Positions 27,495 to 38,712 of a stretch of 64,000 nucleotides of DNA are shown piece by piece. Both the position numbers and the translations under genes were made by a program. How positions within the stretch are numbered: position 1 is the first letter of the stretch; every line of letters begins with the position of its first letter. Source of the DNA: Bacteroidales bacterium (GTDB lineage: Bacteria; Bacteroidota; Bacteroidia; Bacteroidales; UBA932); contig JAQXHU010000124.1 in NCBI GenBank assembly GCA_029007435.1, forward strand, positions 1 through 64,000, in the 5' to 3' direction. The notes below the pieces were generated by a model that saw nothing but the letters and a program-made list of their open reading frames with translations, did no database searches and was not told the DNA's origin.

Positions 27495-28517
27495 ATGAAC
27501 AAAAAAATACTCAATATTCTGTTGTGCCTGTGTATGGCTGCGGGGGCTGCGGCACAAACAGGGAATTCTGTAACCTCCTTCGGCGTGATAAGTAGCGCCC
27601 AGGCCCATAACGCAGTATGGGAAAATAAGTTATACCGGCAGATCGAATTTCTTTGCGACTCTCTTTGCGAAGGCAGGGCCACCGGTTCAAGGGGCAGCAC
27701 CGAAGCCGCTTTCTGGGTGATAAGAAGATTCCGGAGTCTTGGCCTGATACCTCTCGGGAAAGGATACGCCACACACTTTTACGAACCTTTCGGCAGAAAT
27801 GTAATAGGTATGCTCCCGGGCACTTCCAAGAGGCAGAACGATTCATACATCATTGTCTGCGCCCATTATGACGGTCTCGGCATCCTGAACGGCATAAGAT
27901 ATCCGGGAGCCGACAGCAACGCCTCGGGAGTTGTGGCTATGACAAGCCTTGCCGAGATGTTCCACTCTATGCACCTGCTTGGAAGAGCTTATGACAAGAA
28001 CATATTATTCGTAGCCCTGGACGCCAAGAGCAGCAGTATGAAAGGCTCCCGGGCGCTATGGAAATCCATATCCGAAGGCACGATAAGCGACCCGGTGAGC
28101 GGAAAGCCCATCACTCCGGAAAAGATTTCCCTGGTGGTGAACATCGACCAGATCGGCGGAACGCTCAGCACTCTGAAGTCGGGCAGGCCTGACTTCATCA
28201 TTATGCTTGGAAGGGACGAACTCGGAAAGAGGAGCGGAGACCTGCTGAGCTGGTGCGACAGCCGGTACGGCATTGCCCTTGAGCTCGGTTTCGACTATTT
28301 CGGCAGCAAGGATTTCACGAACATTTTCTACCGGAGAGTCTGCGACCAGAGAGTGTTCCTCGAGAACGGCATCCCGTCAGTGCTGTTCACCTCCGGCATC
28401 ACTATGAACAACAACAAGCCCTGCGACACCGTTGATTCACTGGATATGTCAATTCTAAAGAGAAGAATCTGGCTTATGTTCCACTGGATTGACGAGTATT
28501 TGAAGAATTATGATTAA
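27495..28517 (+). CDS. M28-family zinc peptidase, secreted
   Basis: IIVCAHYDGLG, YPGADSNASGVVAMTSLAEMF motifs; signal peptide. Confidence 0.85.
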   Translation: MNKKILNILLCLCMAAGAAAQTGNSVTSFGVISSAQAHNAVWENKLYRQIEFLCDSLCEGRATGSRGSTEAAFWVIRRFRSLGLIPLGKGYATHFYEPFGRNVIGMLPGTSKRQNDSYIIVCAHYDGLGILNGIRYPGADSNASGVVAMTSLAEMFHSMHLLGRAYDKNILFVALDAKSSSMKGSRALWKSISEGTISDPVSGKPITPEKISLVVNIDQIGGTLSTLKSGRPDFIIMLGRDELGKRSGDLLSWCDSRYGIALELGFDYFGSKDFTNIFYRRVCDQRVFLENGIPSVLFTSGITMNNNKPCDTVDSLDMSILKRRIWLMFHWIDEYLKNYD

Positions 28518-28562
28518 ATTTGTGTGTGACCGCAAATTGTGAATGATATTAAAAAACACTGA

Positions 28563-30401
28563 TTGATGAAAGAATTCTGGCGCGTACTGAAAAAATACGT
28601 CACTCCCTACAGACATTACCTCGCAGGCTCGGTCCTGCTCAATATGCTTTCAGCAATATTGAACATCTTCTCGTTCTCGCTGATAATCCCGATGCTTCAG
28701 ATCCTTTTCAAGATGAACACCAATGTATATGAGTTCATCCCCTGGGACAGTGCTGAAGCGGGATTCAAGGAAATAATGCTGAACAATGCCTATTATGGCG
28801 TCACGGTGCTCATCCAGAGCAAAGGAGCGTCCATCACGCTTCTCCTGATGTGCATAGCCCTTGGCGTTATGACATTCTTCAAGACAGCCTGCTATTTCGG
28901 TTCTTCCGCCGTGATGATTCCGATACGCACAGGCGTGGTCAGGGATATGAGGAGAGAGCTGTACAACAAGATTCTGTCCCTGCCTCTCGGGTTCTTCTCG
29001 CAGGAACGCAAGGGAGACATCATAGCAAGAATGAGCGGTGACATAAACGAGGTGGAGACGTCCATTATGAGCACCCTCGATATGCTCATCAAAGACCCGA
29101 TTCTGATAATTTTCTATTTCGGTGCACTTCTGTTCACAAGCTGGGAGCTGACATTGTTCACAATGCTTGTCGTTCCTGTCCTCGGATGGGCAATGGGAGC
29201 GATTGGAAGGCAGCTGAAGAAGAAATCACTTGAGGCACAGAACCTCTGGAGCGACACAATGGCCCAGGTGGAAGAGACTCTCGGAGGGCTCAGGGTGATC
29301 AAGGCATTCATCGCCGAGGGCAAGATGGAGGACAGGTTCAACAGCATCACTGAGGCAGTCAAGAGAAAAACCGGACGCGTTGCAACCAGGCAGGCTCTCG
29401 CCCACCCTATGAGCGAATTCCTCGGAACCGTCCTGATAATGATTGTGCTCTGGTTTGGAGGCACATTGATACTCAGCGAGAAAGCCACATTTGACGCCCC
29501 GACTTTCCTGTTTTATATGGTAATGCTCTACAGTATCATCAACCCTCTGAAAGAGTTCTCCAAAGCCAGCTACAGCATACCGAAGGGTATGGCTTCAATG
29601 GAAAGGGTGGACAAGATTCTCAAGACCGATAGCAATATCAAGGAGATAAGCTGTCCTGTGAAAATCAACGGGTTCTCTGACAAGATAGAATTCAGCGGAG
29701 TCAGCTTCACTTATGACGGAGGCCGGAAAGTCCTCGACCAGGTGGACCTCACCGTACGGAAAGGCCAGACAGTGGCCATAGTAGGAGAATCAGGGGCCGG
29801 CAAGACCACGCTTGTGGATCTCCTGCCGCGTTTCTATGACGTCACCGGAGGAGCAGTGAAAATCGACGGCACGGACATCAGGGAAATGGAGCTGCACAGC
29901 ATGAGGAGCCTGATGGGGAATGTGAACCAGGAGCCGATTCTGTTCAACGACACGATATTTAACAACATAGCCTTCGGTGTAGAGAACGCGACGATGGAAG
30001 ATGTCATAGCGGCCGCCAAAATTGCCAATGCCCACGAATTCATTATGGCGAAGGAAGATGGTTACAACACCAATATCGGAGACCGGGGAATGAAGCTTTC
30101 AGGCGGACAGCGCCAGAGACTTAGCATAGCAAGAGCCATTCTCAAGAACCCTCCAATTCTTATTCTCGACGAGGCCACAGCTTCGCTTGACACTGAGTCA
30201 GAGAGACTTGTGCAGGAAGCCCTGGACCGCCTGATGAAATCCAGGACCACCATCGCCATAGCCCACAGGCTGTCCACTATAAAGAATTCGGACGAGATTG
30301 TCGTGATGCACGAGGGCCGGATAGTTGAACGGGGAAAGCACGAAGAACTTCTCGCATTGAACGGATATTACAAACGGCTCACTGATATGCAGAGCCTATA
30401 A
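28563..30401 (+). CDS. ABC transporter ATP-binding/permease (MsbA-like)
   Basis: TM domain plus GESGAGKTTLVDLLPRF, LSGGQRQRLSIARAI, LILDEATASLD. Confidence 0.9.
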   Translation: MMKEFWRVLKKYVTPYRHYLAGSVLLNMLSAILNIFSFSLIIPMLQILFKMNTNVYEFIPWDSAEAGFKEIMLNNAYYGVTVLIQSKGASITLLLMCIALGVMTFFKTACYFGSSAVMIPIRTGVVRDMRRELYNKILSLPLGFFSQERKGDIIARMSGDINEVETSIMSTLDMLIKDPILIIFYFGALLFTSWELTLFTMLVVPVLGWAMGAIGRQLKKKSLEAQNLWSDTMAQVEETLGGLRVIKAFIAEGKMEDRFNSITEAVKRKTGRVATRQALAHPMSEFLGTVLIMIVLWFGGTLILSEKATFDAPTFLFYMVMLYSIINPLKEFSKASYSIPKGMASMERVDKILKTDSNIKEISCPVKINGFSDKIEFSGVSFTYDGGRKVLDQVDLTVRKGQTVAIVGESGAGKTTLVDLLPRFYDVTGGAVKIDGTDIREMELHSMRSLMGNVNQEPILFNDTIFNNIAFGVENATMEDVIAAAKIANAHEFIMAKEDGYNTNIGDRGMKLSGGQRQRLSIARAILKNPPILILDEATASLDTESERLVQEALDRLMKSRTTIAIAHRLSTIKNSDEIVVMHEGRIVERGKHEELLALNGYYKRLTDMQSL

Positions 30402-30411
30402 GAATATAATT

Positions 30412-31068
30412 ATGTCTAAACTGATGAGAATACCATTCATCGAAGGGCTGGAACAGGCCGCTTCGTTGGAAGATTTCGCCGCAGCGCTGGAAAGCGGCGT
30501 GAAAGGGAATGTTGACTGTGTCGACTGGCCGGATTCTTATCCATACAGGCCTGAATGCTCCTTCAAGGCAGGATGGTCAGAAGAGGGACTCGGAATCCTG
30601 TTCAATATCAAAGGTCTGGATGTCAGGGCGATGGCTCTTGAGGACAACGGCAAGGTATGGGAGGACAGTTGCTGCGAGTTCTTCATCGCCCATCCGTCAG
30701 ACGGGACATATTACAACTTCGAACTGAACTGCATCGGCACATTGCTCGCAGCAAAACGCAGGTCGAGGACAGACTGCGTACATTTCAGCAATAATGAGAC
30801 AGCGCAGGTGAGACGTTTTTCAAGCCTGCCGCACAATACCATTGACATTGAAGGCGAGACTGCGGAGTGGAGCAACGGAATGTTCATCCCGCTCCGGCTG
30901 ATAGGCATAGACGGCAAGAATCCTCCGGCTTCAATAAGGCTGAACATTTACAAATGCGGAGATATGACAGCGCACCCGCATTTCCTGAGCTGGGCTCCGG
31001 TCGGGACTGAACAGCCGGACTTCCACAGACCTGAATATTTCGGAGAGGCGGTTCTGGCAAAAGACTGA
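30412..31068 (+). CDS. Carbohydrate-binding family 9-like protein
   Basis: WEDSCCEFFIAHPSDGTYYNFELNCIG and HFLSWAPVGTEQPDFHRPEYFG motifs. Confidence 0.75.
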   Translation: MSKLMRIPFIEGLEQAASLEDFAAALESGVKGNVDCVDWPDSYPYRPECSFKAGWSEEGLGILFNIKGLDVRAMALEDNGKVWEDSCCEFFIAHPSDGTYYNFELNCIGTLLAAKRRSRTDCVHFSNNETAQVRRFSSLPHNTIDIEGETAEWSNGMFIPLRLIGIDGKNPPASIRLNIYKCGDMTAHPHFLSWAPVGTEQPDFHRPEYFGEAVLAKD

Positions 31069-31073
31069 CGGAT

Positions 31074-34000
31074 TTGATGAAACGGCTTTCAATACTGGCA
31101 GTGGCTGTACTGCTGGCCGCTTTTCCGGCCGGCGGTCAGAACTTGACAACTTCTTTCCGTGAGAGATGTGACTCTTTGAGCGTGCTCGTGGAGGAACGCA
31201 CATCGGTCAGATGCAGCCTCAAGCTGTCTTCCGTCAAGAACCACAACGGACTGCTGGACTTCTATTTCACCGGCAGCCTCGGAGAAGTCCCGTTGCATCC
31301 GGACGACATTCCGTGGCTCAAATCAACCCTGAAGGAGATAGCTCCGGACAATTGCAGGCAATACAGGATCGGGGCGATATACTGCGACGGACTCCCGGTC
31401 CAGCAGCTGATTACACATCCTGCCGGAAATGACGGGACTCCACACCAGAACCGCTGGAAGAAAGAGGACCCGAAACAGTACAACAAATATCCTTTGGTCA
31501 GGGAAATCGACGGCCAGCAATTCCATAAAGGATTATCAAACAGATACATAGCCCTTTGGCAGAGTCACGGACGATATTATGAGGCCAAGACCCACAGATG
31601 GGAATGGCAGAGAGCGCCGCTGTTCACCACCGTGGAGGATATGTACACCCAGAGTTACGTACTGCCTTTCCTGATTCCGATGCTGGAAAACGCCGGTGCA
31701 TACGTAATGACGCCGAGAGAGCGGGACACGCAGAGAAACGAATCCGTATGCGACAATGATATGCCGTTCTCGTTCATAGAGGAGAACAGGCCGAGGTCGC
31801 TGGGAGAATATTCCGAATCAGGCAAATGGGAGGATGCCGGCACCGGTTTCGCAGACAGCAAGGCCATCTACACAGGCAATGACAACCCGTTCACAATGGG
31901 CACCGCAAGGAAGACAGCCTGCGTCAAGGACCGCAGGGGAACGGCGTCGGCAGTCTGGACGGCTGATATCCGGGAAAGAGGAAGATACGCCGTGTACATT
32001 TCCTACAAGACATTGGCAAACAGTTCTGAAGCAGCGCATTACACAGTCAGGCACCTTGGAGGCGAAAGCCATTTCTCAGTGAACCAAAAAATGGGAGGAG
32101 GCACCTGGATATACTTGGGGACTTTCGAATTCGGGACAGGCTCAGACGGTTCTGTCACCCTCGACAACGGAACACCTGAAGGACATACTTTCCGTCCAGG
32201 CACAGTTGTCACTGCCGACGCTGTCAGATTCGGAGGCGGAATGGGAAAGATTGCCAGAGGAGATGAGGAGACCTCATACGAACTGTCCGGACTGCCGGCA
32301 TTCGCGGAGGGAGCGCTATATTCTATGCAATGGGCCGGAGTGGACTCGACAATCACAAGGAAACACGAGGACGACTACACCAACGATTATGCAGACAGAG
32401 GAGCCTGGGTGTCATTGATGAGCGGAGGTTCGAGAGTGAATCCGTCCGGAAAGGGCAAAGGCATACCGGTTGACCTCTCGTTCGCTTTCCACACTGACGC
32501 CGGGACCACTGCGAATGACTCCATTGTCGGCACGCTTGCGATATACACGCTCAAATGCGAGGGAAGCCGCAGACTGCCTGACGGAGAGGACCGTATGACA
32601 GCCCGGGTGCTCGCCGACGATGTCCAGAGCCAGATTGTGTCGGATGTACGTGCGCAGTTCAATCCGGAATGGAGAAGAAGACAAATCTGGAACAGGTCAT
32701 ACAGCGAATGCCGGACAGGAGGAGTTCCTTCAATGATACTTGAGCTCCTGTCCCACCAGAATTTCTCCGATATGAAATACGGGCTCGACCCTTCATTCAG
32801 GTTCACTGTCAGCCGTGCCATATACAAAGGAATACTCAAGTATCTCAGCAGCAGATACGGTTTCCACTATGCCGTGCAGCCTCTCCCTGTGAATTCATTT
32901 TCTGTCACAATAGAGGACGGACGGAAAGCCGTTCTCCGATGGCTGCCTACAGTGGACACTTTAGAGACGACCGCCAATCCTTCAGGATATATCCTGTACA
33001 CCAAAGTGGACGACGGAGGTTTCGACAACGGTCGGATAATCAAGCCCGTACGCAGAAATGACGGAAGCCTGTCTTTCGAGACGCAGATATGGAAAGGACA
33101 TCTGTACAGCTACAGGATATCGGCCTTCAATGACGGCGGAAGGAGTTTCCCGTCAGAAACCCTCAGCGCCGGCATACCCGAGGCAGGCTGCCCTGAAAAC
33201 AGGACAGTGCTGATAGTCAACAATTTTGACAGGGTTTCCGCTCCTGCCTGGTTCGATACACCTTCACACGCCGGATTCGACGACAGACTGGATGCCGGAG
33301 TGCCTTATATGTACGAAATCAACCGCATAGGCGAAATGTACCAGTGGAGAAGAGACCTCGGATGGTCTGACGATGACAATCCTGGATTCGGGGCTTCATA
33401 CACCGACTGCGCCGGTAGAATAATCCCTGGAAACACCTTCGACTACCCTGCAACCCACGGAGCCGCATTGATGAAAGCCGGATATTCATTCTGCTCCGCA
33501 AGCTCTTCCGCATTTGTAAGGGACAGTTCCATATTCAAAAAATACTGGGCGGCGGACATCATATGCGGCAAACAGGTGACGACGCCTGCCGGAAGCGGCA
33601 GCCTGCTGGACAGCAGATTCCGGGTATTCCCTGACGGCCTGCGCAAAACGCTGACTTCATTCTGCAGGAACGGAGGCAACGTGCTCGTTTCCGGGGCCAA
33701 TATCGGGACAGACCTGTGGGACAAAGTGTACCAGTTCACCCCGGACAGCACATATCAGACTGAATCACAGGCGTTTGCAAAAGACATTCTCGGTTACAGG
33801 TGGCTCACCAACTATGCTGAGCGCAATGGACAGGCAAGAGTCATCCGCTCCAAGGGAATAGATTTGGGAGAGTTCAGGAAGCCGGTTTCGTTCTACCAGC
33901 TGCCGAACAGTACCGTTTACAATGTGGAGACCCCGGACGGACTGATGCCGGCAAATGACAGGGCCTCGGTCTTCCTCAGATACGGAACTACCGGAATACC

Positions 34001-34133
34001 TGCCGGCGTATGCTATGACGGAGACGGATACCGCTCGGTCAGCATAGGTTTCCCTATAGAAGTAATCAAGGACGAGGAGAGCCGGGTGGCGCTGATGAAA
34101 GGAATGATGGAATATTTCAATAACCGTAAATAA
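31074..34133 (+). CDS. Golvesin-C-like / N-acetylmuramoyl-L-alanine amidase-type ('xanthan lyase'-annotated) secreted protein
   Basis: 1019 aa; signal peptide; SNRYIALWQSHGRYYE and YTGNDNPFTMGTARKT...YAVYISYKTL; Fn3-like region. Confidence 0.65.
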   Translation: MMKRLSILAVAVLLAAFPAGGQNLTTSFRERCDSLSVLVEERTSVRCSLKLSSVKNHNGLLDFYFTGSLGEVPLHPDDIPWLKSTLKEIAPDNCRQYRIGAIYCDGLPVQQLITHPAGNDGTPHQNRWKKEDPKQYNKYPLVREIDGQQFHKGLSNRYIALWQSHGRYYEAKTHRWEWQRAPLFTTVEDMYTQSYVLPFLIPMLENAGAYVMTPRERDTQRNESVCDNDMPFSFIEENRPRSLGEYSESGKWEDAGTGFADSKAIYTGNDNPFTMGTARKTACVKDRRGTASAVWTADIRERGRYAVYISYKTLANSSEAAHYTVRHLGGESHFSVNQKMGGGTWIYLGTFEFGTGSDGSVTLDNGTPEGHTFRPGTVVTADAVRFGGGMGKIARGDEETSYELSGLPAFAEGALYSMQWAGVDSTITRKHEDDYTNDYADRGAWVSLMSGGSRVNPSGKGKGIPVDLSFAFHTDAGTTANDSIVGTLAIYTLKCEGSRRLPDGEDRMTARVLADDVQSQIVSDVRAQFNPEWRRRQIWNRSYSECRTGGVPSMILELLSHQNFSDMKYGLDPSFRFTVSRAIYKGILKYLSSRYGFHYAVQPLPVNSFSVTIEDGRKAVLRWLPTVDTLETTANPSGYILYTKVDDGGFDNGRIIKPVRRNDGSLSFETQIWKGHLYSYRISAFNDGGRSFPSETLSAGIPEAGCPENRTVLIVNNFDRVSAPAWFDTPSHAGFDDRLDAGVPYMYEINRIGEMYQWRRDLGWSDDDNPGFGASYTDCAGRIIPGNTFDYPATHGAALMKAGYSFCSASSSAFVRDSSIFKKYWAADIICGKQVTTPAGSGSLLDSRFRVFPDGLRKTLTSFCRNGGNVLVSGANIGTDLWDKVYQFTPDSTYQTESQAFAKDILGYRWLTNYAERNGQARVIRSKGIDLGEFRKPVSFYQLPNSTVYNVETPDGLMPANDRASVFLRYGTTGIPAGVCYDGDGYRSVSIGFPIEVIKDEESRVALMKGMMEYFNNRK

Positions 34134-34139
34134 AGCATT

Positions 34140-35459
34140 ATGACTTCACGTGAATCTGAAATCATCGGTCTGATACACAGAGAGGTAAAGCCCGCTTTAG
34201 GATGCACCGAGCCTGTTGCAGTAGCGCTGGCGGCGGCTAAGGCCGTGGAACTTCTGGAAGATTCATTCCCTGGCACAGACTTCAGGAATGACAAGAGCCT
34301 CGACATTGATGTCCGCGTCAGCGGCAACATTCTGAAAAACGGAATGGGTGTCGGCATTCCCGGCACGGGAATGATTGGCCTGAGAATCGCCGCCGCGCTT
34401 GGAACGGTCTGCGGCAGGGCCTCTTACGGGCTTGAAGTATTGAAAGATCTGTCGGATGACGGCGTTCGTGCCGCAAAAGAGCTTGTGACAGGGAACAAGG
34501 TCCGCATTGACATTGAGAAAAACAGCCCGAAACTTTATGTGAAGGCATCCGTCACCGCCTGCGGACATTCCGCCGGAGCCATTATAGAGAATATGCACGA
34601 CAGGATTGTGGAGACTATGGTGGATGGAGATGTCAATGATTTCAGGCATTGCCACGGAGATTCCACAGAGCCAGTTGAAGACGACAGGGACACACTTGAT
34701 TACCATTTGACAGTCAAAGAGATATGCGAGTTTACGGATACTGTTGCATTCGATGACATAAAGTTCATTTTAGATGACAGGAAGCTCAATCTCGCACTTG
34801 CAGAAGAAGGGCTGAAAGGAGATTACGGACTCAAAGTCGGCAAGACCATCCTTTCCAACACGGAGGAGGTCTTCGGCAATGATTTCCTGACCTACGCTAT
34901 GGCGATGACGGCCGCAGCATCCGACGCAAGGATGGCGGGCTGCACCCTTCCGGCGATGAGCAATTCCGGAAGCGGGAACCAGGGCATCACGGTAAGTATG
35001 CCGATCATTGCTTACGCCCTCAAGCACGGGACTCCTGACGAGAATCTGGCAAGGGCATTGATACTCAGCAATCTCATAGCAATTCACATCAAAGGTTATT
35101 TGGGAAGGCTGTCTGCTCTCTGCGGGTGCGTGGTGGCGTCCACCGGCTCCTCCTGCGGACTTGTCTGGCTCAAAGGAGGACGTTACAATGAGATTTGCGC
35201 CGCGATAAAGAATATGACCGGAAACATCACCGGAATGGTCTGCGACGGGGCCAAGGTCGGCTGCGCTATGAAAGTGGCCTCCGGGGTTTCGAGTTCAATC
35301 CAGTCCGCCGTGCTGGCTCTCAAGGGAATATGCGTCTGCGAGACCGACGGAATCATTGACAGGGATATTGAGAAGACTATCAGCAATTTAGGAAGCATCG
35401 GCTCATCCGGGATGGAAATGGCCGACAGCCTCATCCAGAAGATTATGGTATGCAAATAA
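34140..35459 (+). CDS. cyuA: L-cysteine desulfidase / UPF0597 (serine dehydratase-like) family
   Basis: HREVKPALGCTEPVAVALAAAKA, MSNSGSGNQGITVSMP and GMVCDGAKVGCAMKVASG motifs. Confidence 0.8.
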   Translation: MTSRESEIIGLIHREVKPALGCTEPVAVALAAAKAVELLEDSFPGTDFRNDKSLDIDVRVSGNILKNGMGVGIPGTGMIGLRIAAALGTVCGRASYGLEVLKDLSDDGVRAAKELVTGNKVRIDIEKNSPKLYVKASVTACGHSAGAIIENMHDRIVETMVDGDVNDFRHCHGDSTEPVEDDRDTLDYHLTVKEICEFTDTVAFDDIKFILDDRKLNLALAEEGLKGDYGLKVGKTILSNTEEVFGNDFLTYAMAMTAAASDARMAGCTLPAMSNSGSGNQGITVSMPIIAYALKHGTPDENLARALILSNLIAIHIKGYLGRLSALCGCVVASTGSSCGLVWLKGGRYNEICAAIKNMTGNITGMVCDGAKVGCAMKVASGVSSSIQSAVLALKGICVCETDGIIDRDIEKTISNLGSIGSSGMEMADSLIQKIMVCK

Positions 35460-35483
35460 TATTAACACAAATCAGATAGAATT

Positions 35484-37160
35484 ATGGCAGACGAGAAGAT
35501 CATCTTTTCGATGAACCGGGTGGGAAAGATCCTCCCGTCAAGCAACAAAGTGATATTGAAGGACATCTGTCTTTCATTCTTTTACGGAGCGAAAATCGGC
35601 ATCATCGGTCTCAACGGCTCAGGAAAATCCACTTTGATGAAGATAATCGCCGGAGTGGAGAAGAGTTTCCAGGGCGAGGTGGTATGGGCTCCGGGATACA
35701 CTGTAGGGTATCTGGAGCAGGAGCCACAGATGGACCCGGAAAAGACAGTCATTGAAGTGGTTCAGGAAGGAGTCCAGGAGGTGATGGACCTGCTGAAGGA
35801 ATATGAGGAGGTCAATCTCAAGTTCTGCGAGCCGATGGACGACGACCAGATGAACGCGCTCATCGAAAGGCAGGGAGAGCTGACCGAGAAAATAGAGCAC
35901 TGCGGAGGATGGGAGATTGACGCGAAACTTGAGAGGGCGATGGACGCTCTCCAGTGCCCGCCATCCGACGCAAAAGTCGCCACCCTCAGCGGAGGAGAGA
36001 GAAGAAGGGTCGCCCTGTGCCGCCTGCTGCTCCGCCAGCCTGACGTGCTGCTCCTCGACGAGCCCACCAACCATCTTGACACCGAGAGTATCCAGTGGCT
36101 TGAGGCTCACCTCCAGCAATATAAGGGAACCGTAATAGCCGTCACCCACGACCGTTACTTCCTCGATGACGTCGCCGGATGGATTCTTGAACTCGACAGA
36201 GGCGAGGGAATTCCGTGGAAAGGCAATTATTCTTCCTGGCTCGACCAGAAGACAAAGCGCCTTGCGATGGAGGAGAAACAGGAAAGCAAACGCCGCAAGA
36301 CCCTTGAAAGGGAGCTTGAATGGGTGAGGATGGCGCCTAAAGCCCGTCACGCGAAGTCCAAGGCCAGGCTCGGAGCATACGAGAAACTCGCCAGCCAGGA
36401 CAGCAAGGAGAAGGAGGCCAACCTTGAGATTTACATTCCTGACGGGCCGAAGCTCGGAAACAAAGTCATTGAGTTCAAGGACGTTTCGAAAGGATATGGG
36501 GACAAACTGCTGTTCGAGCACCTGTCATTTATGCTTCCTCCGGCCGGTATTGTCGGAGTGATCGGCCCTAACGGTGCGGGCAAGACTACCCTTTTCCGCC
36601 TGATTATGGGCCTTGAGCAGCCGGACAGCGGAGAAATCACCATTGGAGAGACTGTCAAGCTCGCCTATGTGGACCAGCAGCACAAGAGCATCGATCCTGA
36701 CAAGACCGTGTTCGAGACCATTTCCGACGGATTCGACTGGATCAGGCTCGGCAAACGCGACGTGAACGCAAGGGCGTACGTGTCCCGCTTCAATTTCACC
36801 GGAGCAGACCAGGAGAAGAAGTGCGGAATCCTCTCAGGAGGTGAGCGCAACAGGCTCCATCTGGCCCTCACTCTCAAGGACGAAGGCAATGTCCTGCTTC
36901 TCGACGAGCCTACCAACGATGTGGATGTCAACACCATACGCGCTCTTGAGGAAGGTCTGGAGAACTTCGCCGGATGCGCTGTTGTAGTATCCCACGACCG
37001 CTGGTTCCTCGACCGTATCGCCACACATATTCTCGCATTCGAAGGAGACTCTTCGGTATATTTCTTTGAAGGCACTTATTCAGAATATGAGGCCAACAAG
37101 AAGATGCGTCTCGGGAACGAGGAGCCCAAGAGGTTCAAATACAAGAAGTTGATGGAATAA
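35484..37160 (+). CDS. ettA: ABC-F protein, EttA (energy-dependent translational throttle)
   Basis: Two ABC domains (GLNGSGKSTL, GPNGAGKTTL), LSGGERRRVALCRLLL, YIPDGPKLGNKVIEF. Confidence 0.9.
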   Translation: MADEKIIFSMNRVGKILPSSNKVILKDICLSFFYGAKIGIIGLNGSGKSTLMKIIAGVEKSFQGEVVWAPGYTVGYLEQEPQMDPEKTVIEVVQEGVQEVMDLLKEYEEVNLKFCEPMDDDQMNALIERQGELTEKIEHCGGWEIDAKLERAMDALQCPPSDAKVATLSGGERRRVALCRLLLRQPDVLLLDEPTNHLDTESIQWLEAHLQQYKGTVIAVTHDRYFLDDVAGWILELDRGEGIPWKGNYSSWLDQKTKRLAMEEKQESKRRKTLERELEWVRMAPKARHAKSKARLGAYEKLASQDSKEKEANLEIYIPDGPKLGNKVIEFKDVSKGYGDKLLFEHLSFMLPPAGIVGVIGPNGAGKTTLFRLIMGLEQPDSGEITIGETVKLAYVDQQHKSIDPDKTVFETISDGFDWIRLGKRDVNARAYVSRFNFTGADQEKKCGILSGGERNRLHLALTLKDEGNVLLLDEPTNDVDVNTIRALEEGLENFAGCAVVVSHDRWFLDRIATHILAFEGDSSVYFFEGTYSEYEANKKMRLGNEEPKRFKYKKLME

Positions 37161-38693
37161 ATGAAATCCTGCACCAAGTTTCTTACTGTAGCCGCGGCTT
37201 TCGCCGCCTGCTCCTGCTCTGGCCGGAAAGAGACCCGGCCCAACATTGTGTTCCTGCTCTTCGACGACCTCGGATACGGAGATCTCGGATGTTACGGCCA
37301 GGAGAAAATCGAGACACCGCACATTGACTCTCTTGCGGCCGAGGGGCTCATTTTCACCGATATGTACTCGGCTGCCCCGCTCTCGTCCCCTTCAAGATGC
37401 TGTCTTATGACAGGCAGGCATATGGGACACAGCCAGATACGCAACAACGAGGAGCATTATGTCCCGACCGACAGCCTCGGGTGGAACGGGGTGTTCCTGA
37501 ATCCGGACGCACAGGGGCAGTTCCCGTTGGAGGTGGGCACGGAAACCATCGGCACGATGATGCAGAAAGCCGGATACCGGACAGCTATGGTGGGGAAATG
37601 GGGTCTGGGATTCCCCGGAAGCGGCTCAGTTCCCAATACAATGGGATTTGACTATTTCTACGGATTCAACTGCCAGGCGCTCGCCCACTCCTATTATCCT
37701 GTGGAACTTTGGGAGAACGGGGAGCGCATCCAGACCGGCAATGACCTTGTCGTGCAGGGTTGCCGGCTGCCGGACAGCCTTGACAAATATGACGCGGCGA
37801 GCTACGAACAGTACGGAGGAAAGCATTACAGCTGCGACCTGATGTACGACAAGATGGAGAAGTTCATTGAGGACAACGCTTCTTCCCCGTTCTTCGTTAT
37901 GTGGACCACAACCGTGCCACACAGCGCCGTGCAGGCCCCGATGGATGAGGTGATGTATTATGTGGACAAGCTCGGTGACGAGGAGCCGCGCACCGAACCC
38001 GGGATGTATCTGCCGAACAGATACCCTCACGCCACATATGCGGCTATGGTCACCCACATCGACAAACAGGTGGGCCGCCTCGTCAGCAAACTGAAAGAGC
38101 TCGGAGTGTGGGAGAACACCATTTTCATTGTGTCATCCGACAACGGGCCGGCGCATAACGGCAATTCCCCGATGGAATATTTCAACAGCGGCGGACCTTT
38201 CAGATGCTGCGCCGGATGGGGCAAATCATCTCTCCGCGAAGGCGGCATAAGAATGCCTTTCATCGTCTGCCGGGGAGGCAAAAGGCAGGGTAAAACCGTC
38301 AGCAGGATTTCAAGTTTCGCTGACATTATGCCTACTCTGGCTGAGGTCGCAGGTGTAGAAGCTCCTGAGAATGACGGAGTTTCGTTCGCTCCGGTCCTGT
38401 ATGGAAAAGAAGCCGCCGAACACGAAGCCCTTTATTGGGAATTCCCGGGAGGCAAAGGCTGGGTGGCAGTGAGAATCGGAGAGTGGAAAGGCCTGCTGCG
38501 CAATGTCAGAAGCGGAAATGCGGTGATGGAACTCTATAACCTCCAGGACGACCCGCAGGAGACGACCGACCGCGCAGCAGAACATTCGGAGATAGTGGAG
38601 AAGATGTGGGAAGTCGTGCGGACCAGCCACACTGACGCAAACCCTGAAGTGGAGAAATTTCAACTGGATATACCGGAAAAATTTGATAATTGA
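37161..38693 (+). CDS. Arylsulfatase family protein
   Basis: PNIVFLLFDDLGYGDLGCYG and sulfatase signature SAAPLSSPSRCCLMTGRHMG. Confidence 0.88.
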   Translation: MKSCTKFLTVAAAFAACSCSGRKETRPNIVFLLFDDLGYGDLGCYGQEKIETPHIDSLAAEGLIFTDMYSAAPLSSPSRCCLMTGRHMGHSQIRNNEEHYVPTDSLGWNGVFLNPDAQGQFPLEVGTETIGTMMQKAGYRTAMVGKWGLGFPGSGSVPNTMGFDYFYGFNCQALAHSYYPVELWENGERIQTGNDLVVQGCRLPDSLDKYDAASYEQYGGKHYSCDLMYDKMEKFIEDNASSPFFVMWTTTVPHSAVQAPMDEVMYYVDKLGDEEPRTEPGMYLPNRYPHATYAAMVTHIDKQVGRLVSKLKELGVWENTIFIVSSDNGPAHNGNSPMEYFNSGGPFRCCAGWGKSSLREGGIRMPFIVCRGGKRQGKTVSRISSFADIMPTLAEVAGVEAPENDGVSFAPVLYGKEAAEHEALYWEFPGGKGWVAVRIGEWKGLLRNVRSGNAVMELYNLQDDPQETTDRAAEHSEIVEKMWEVVRTSHTDANPEVEKFQLDIPEKFDN

Positions 38694-38712
38694 CAGAAAG
38701 ATAGTATCTTTG
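38682..38712 (+). promoter_or_regulatory. Bacteroidetes promoter for rplY (TTTG-N19-TATCTTTG)
   Basis: TTTG 38682-38685 and TATCTTTG 38705-38712 with 19-nt spacing. Confidence 0.8.

Noticed and set aside
35619-36521. Antisense ORF (300 aa) opposite ettA
   Set aside because: Shadow ORF; coding evidence is on the + strand.
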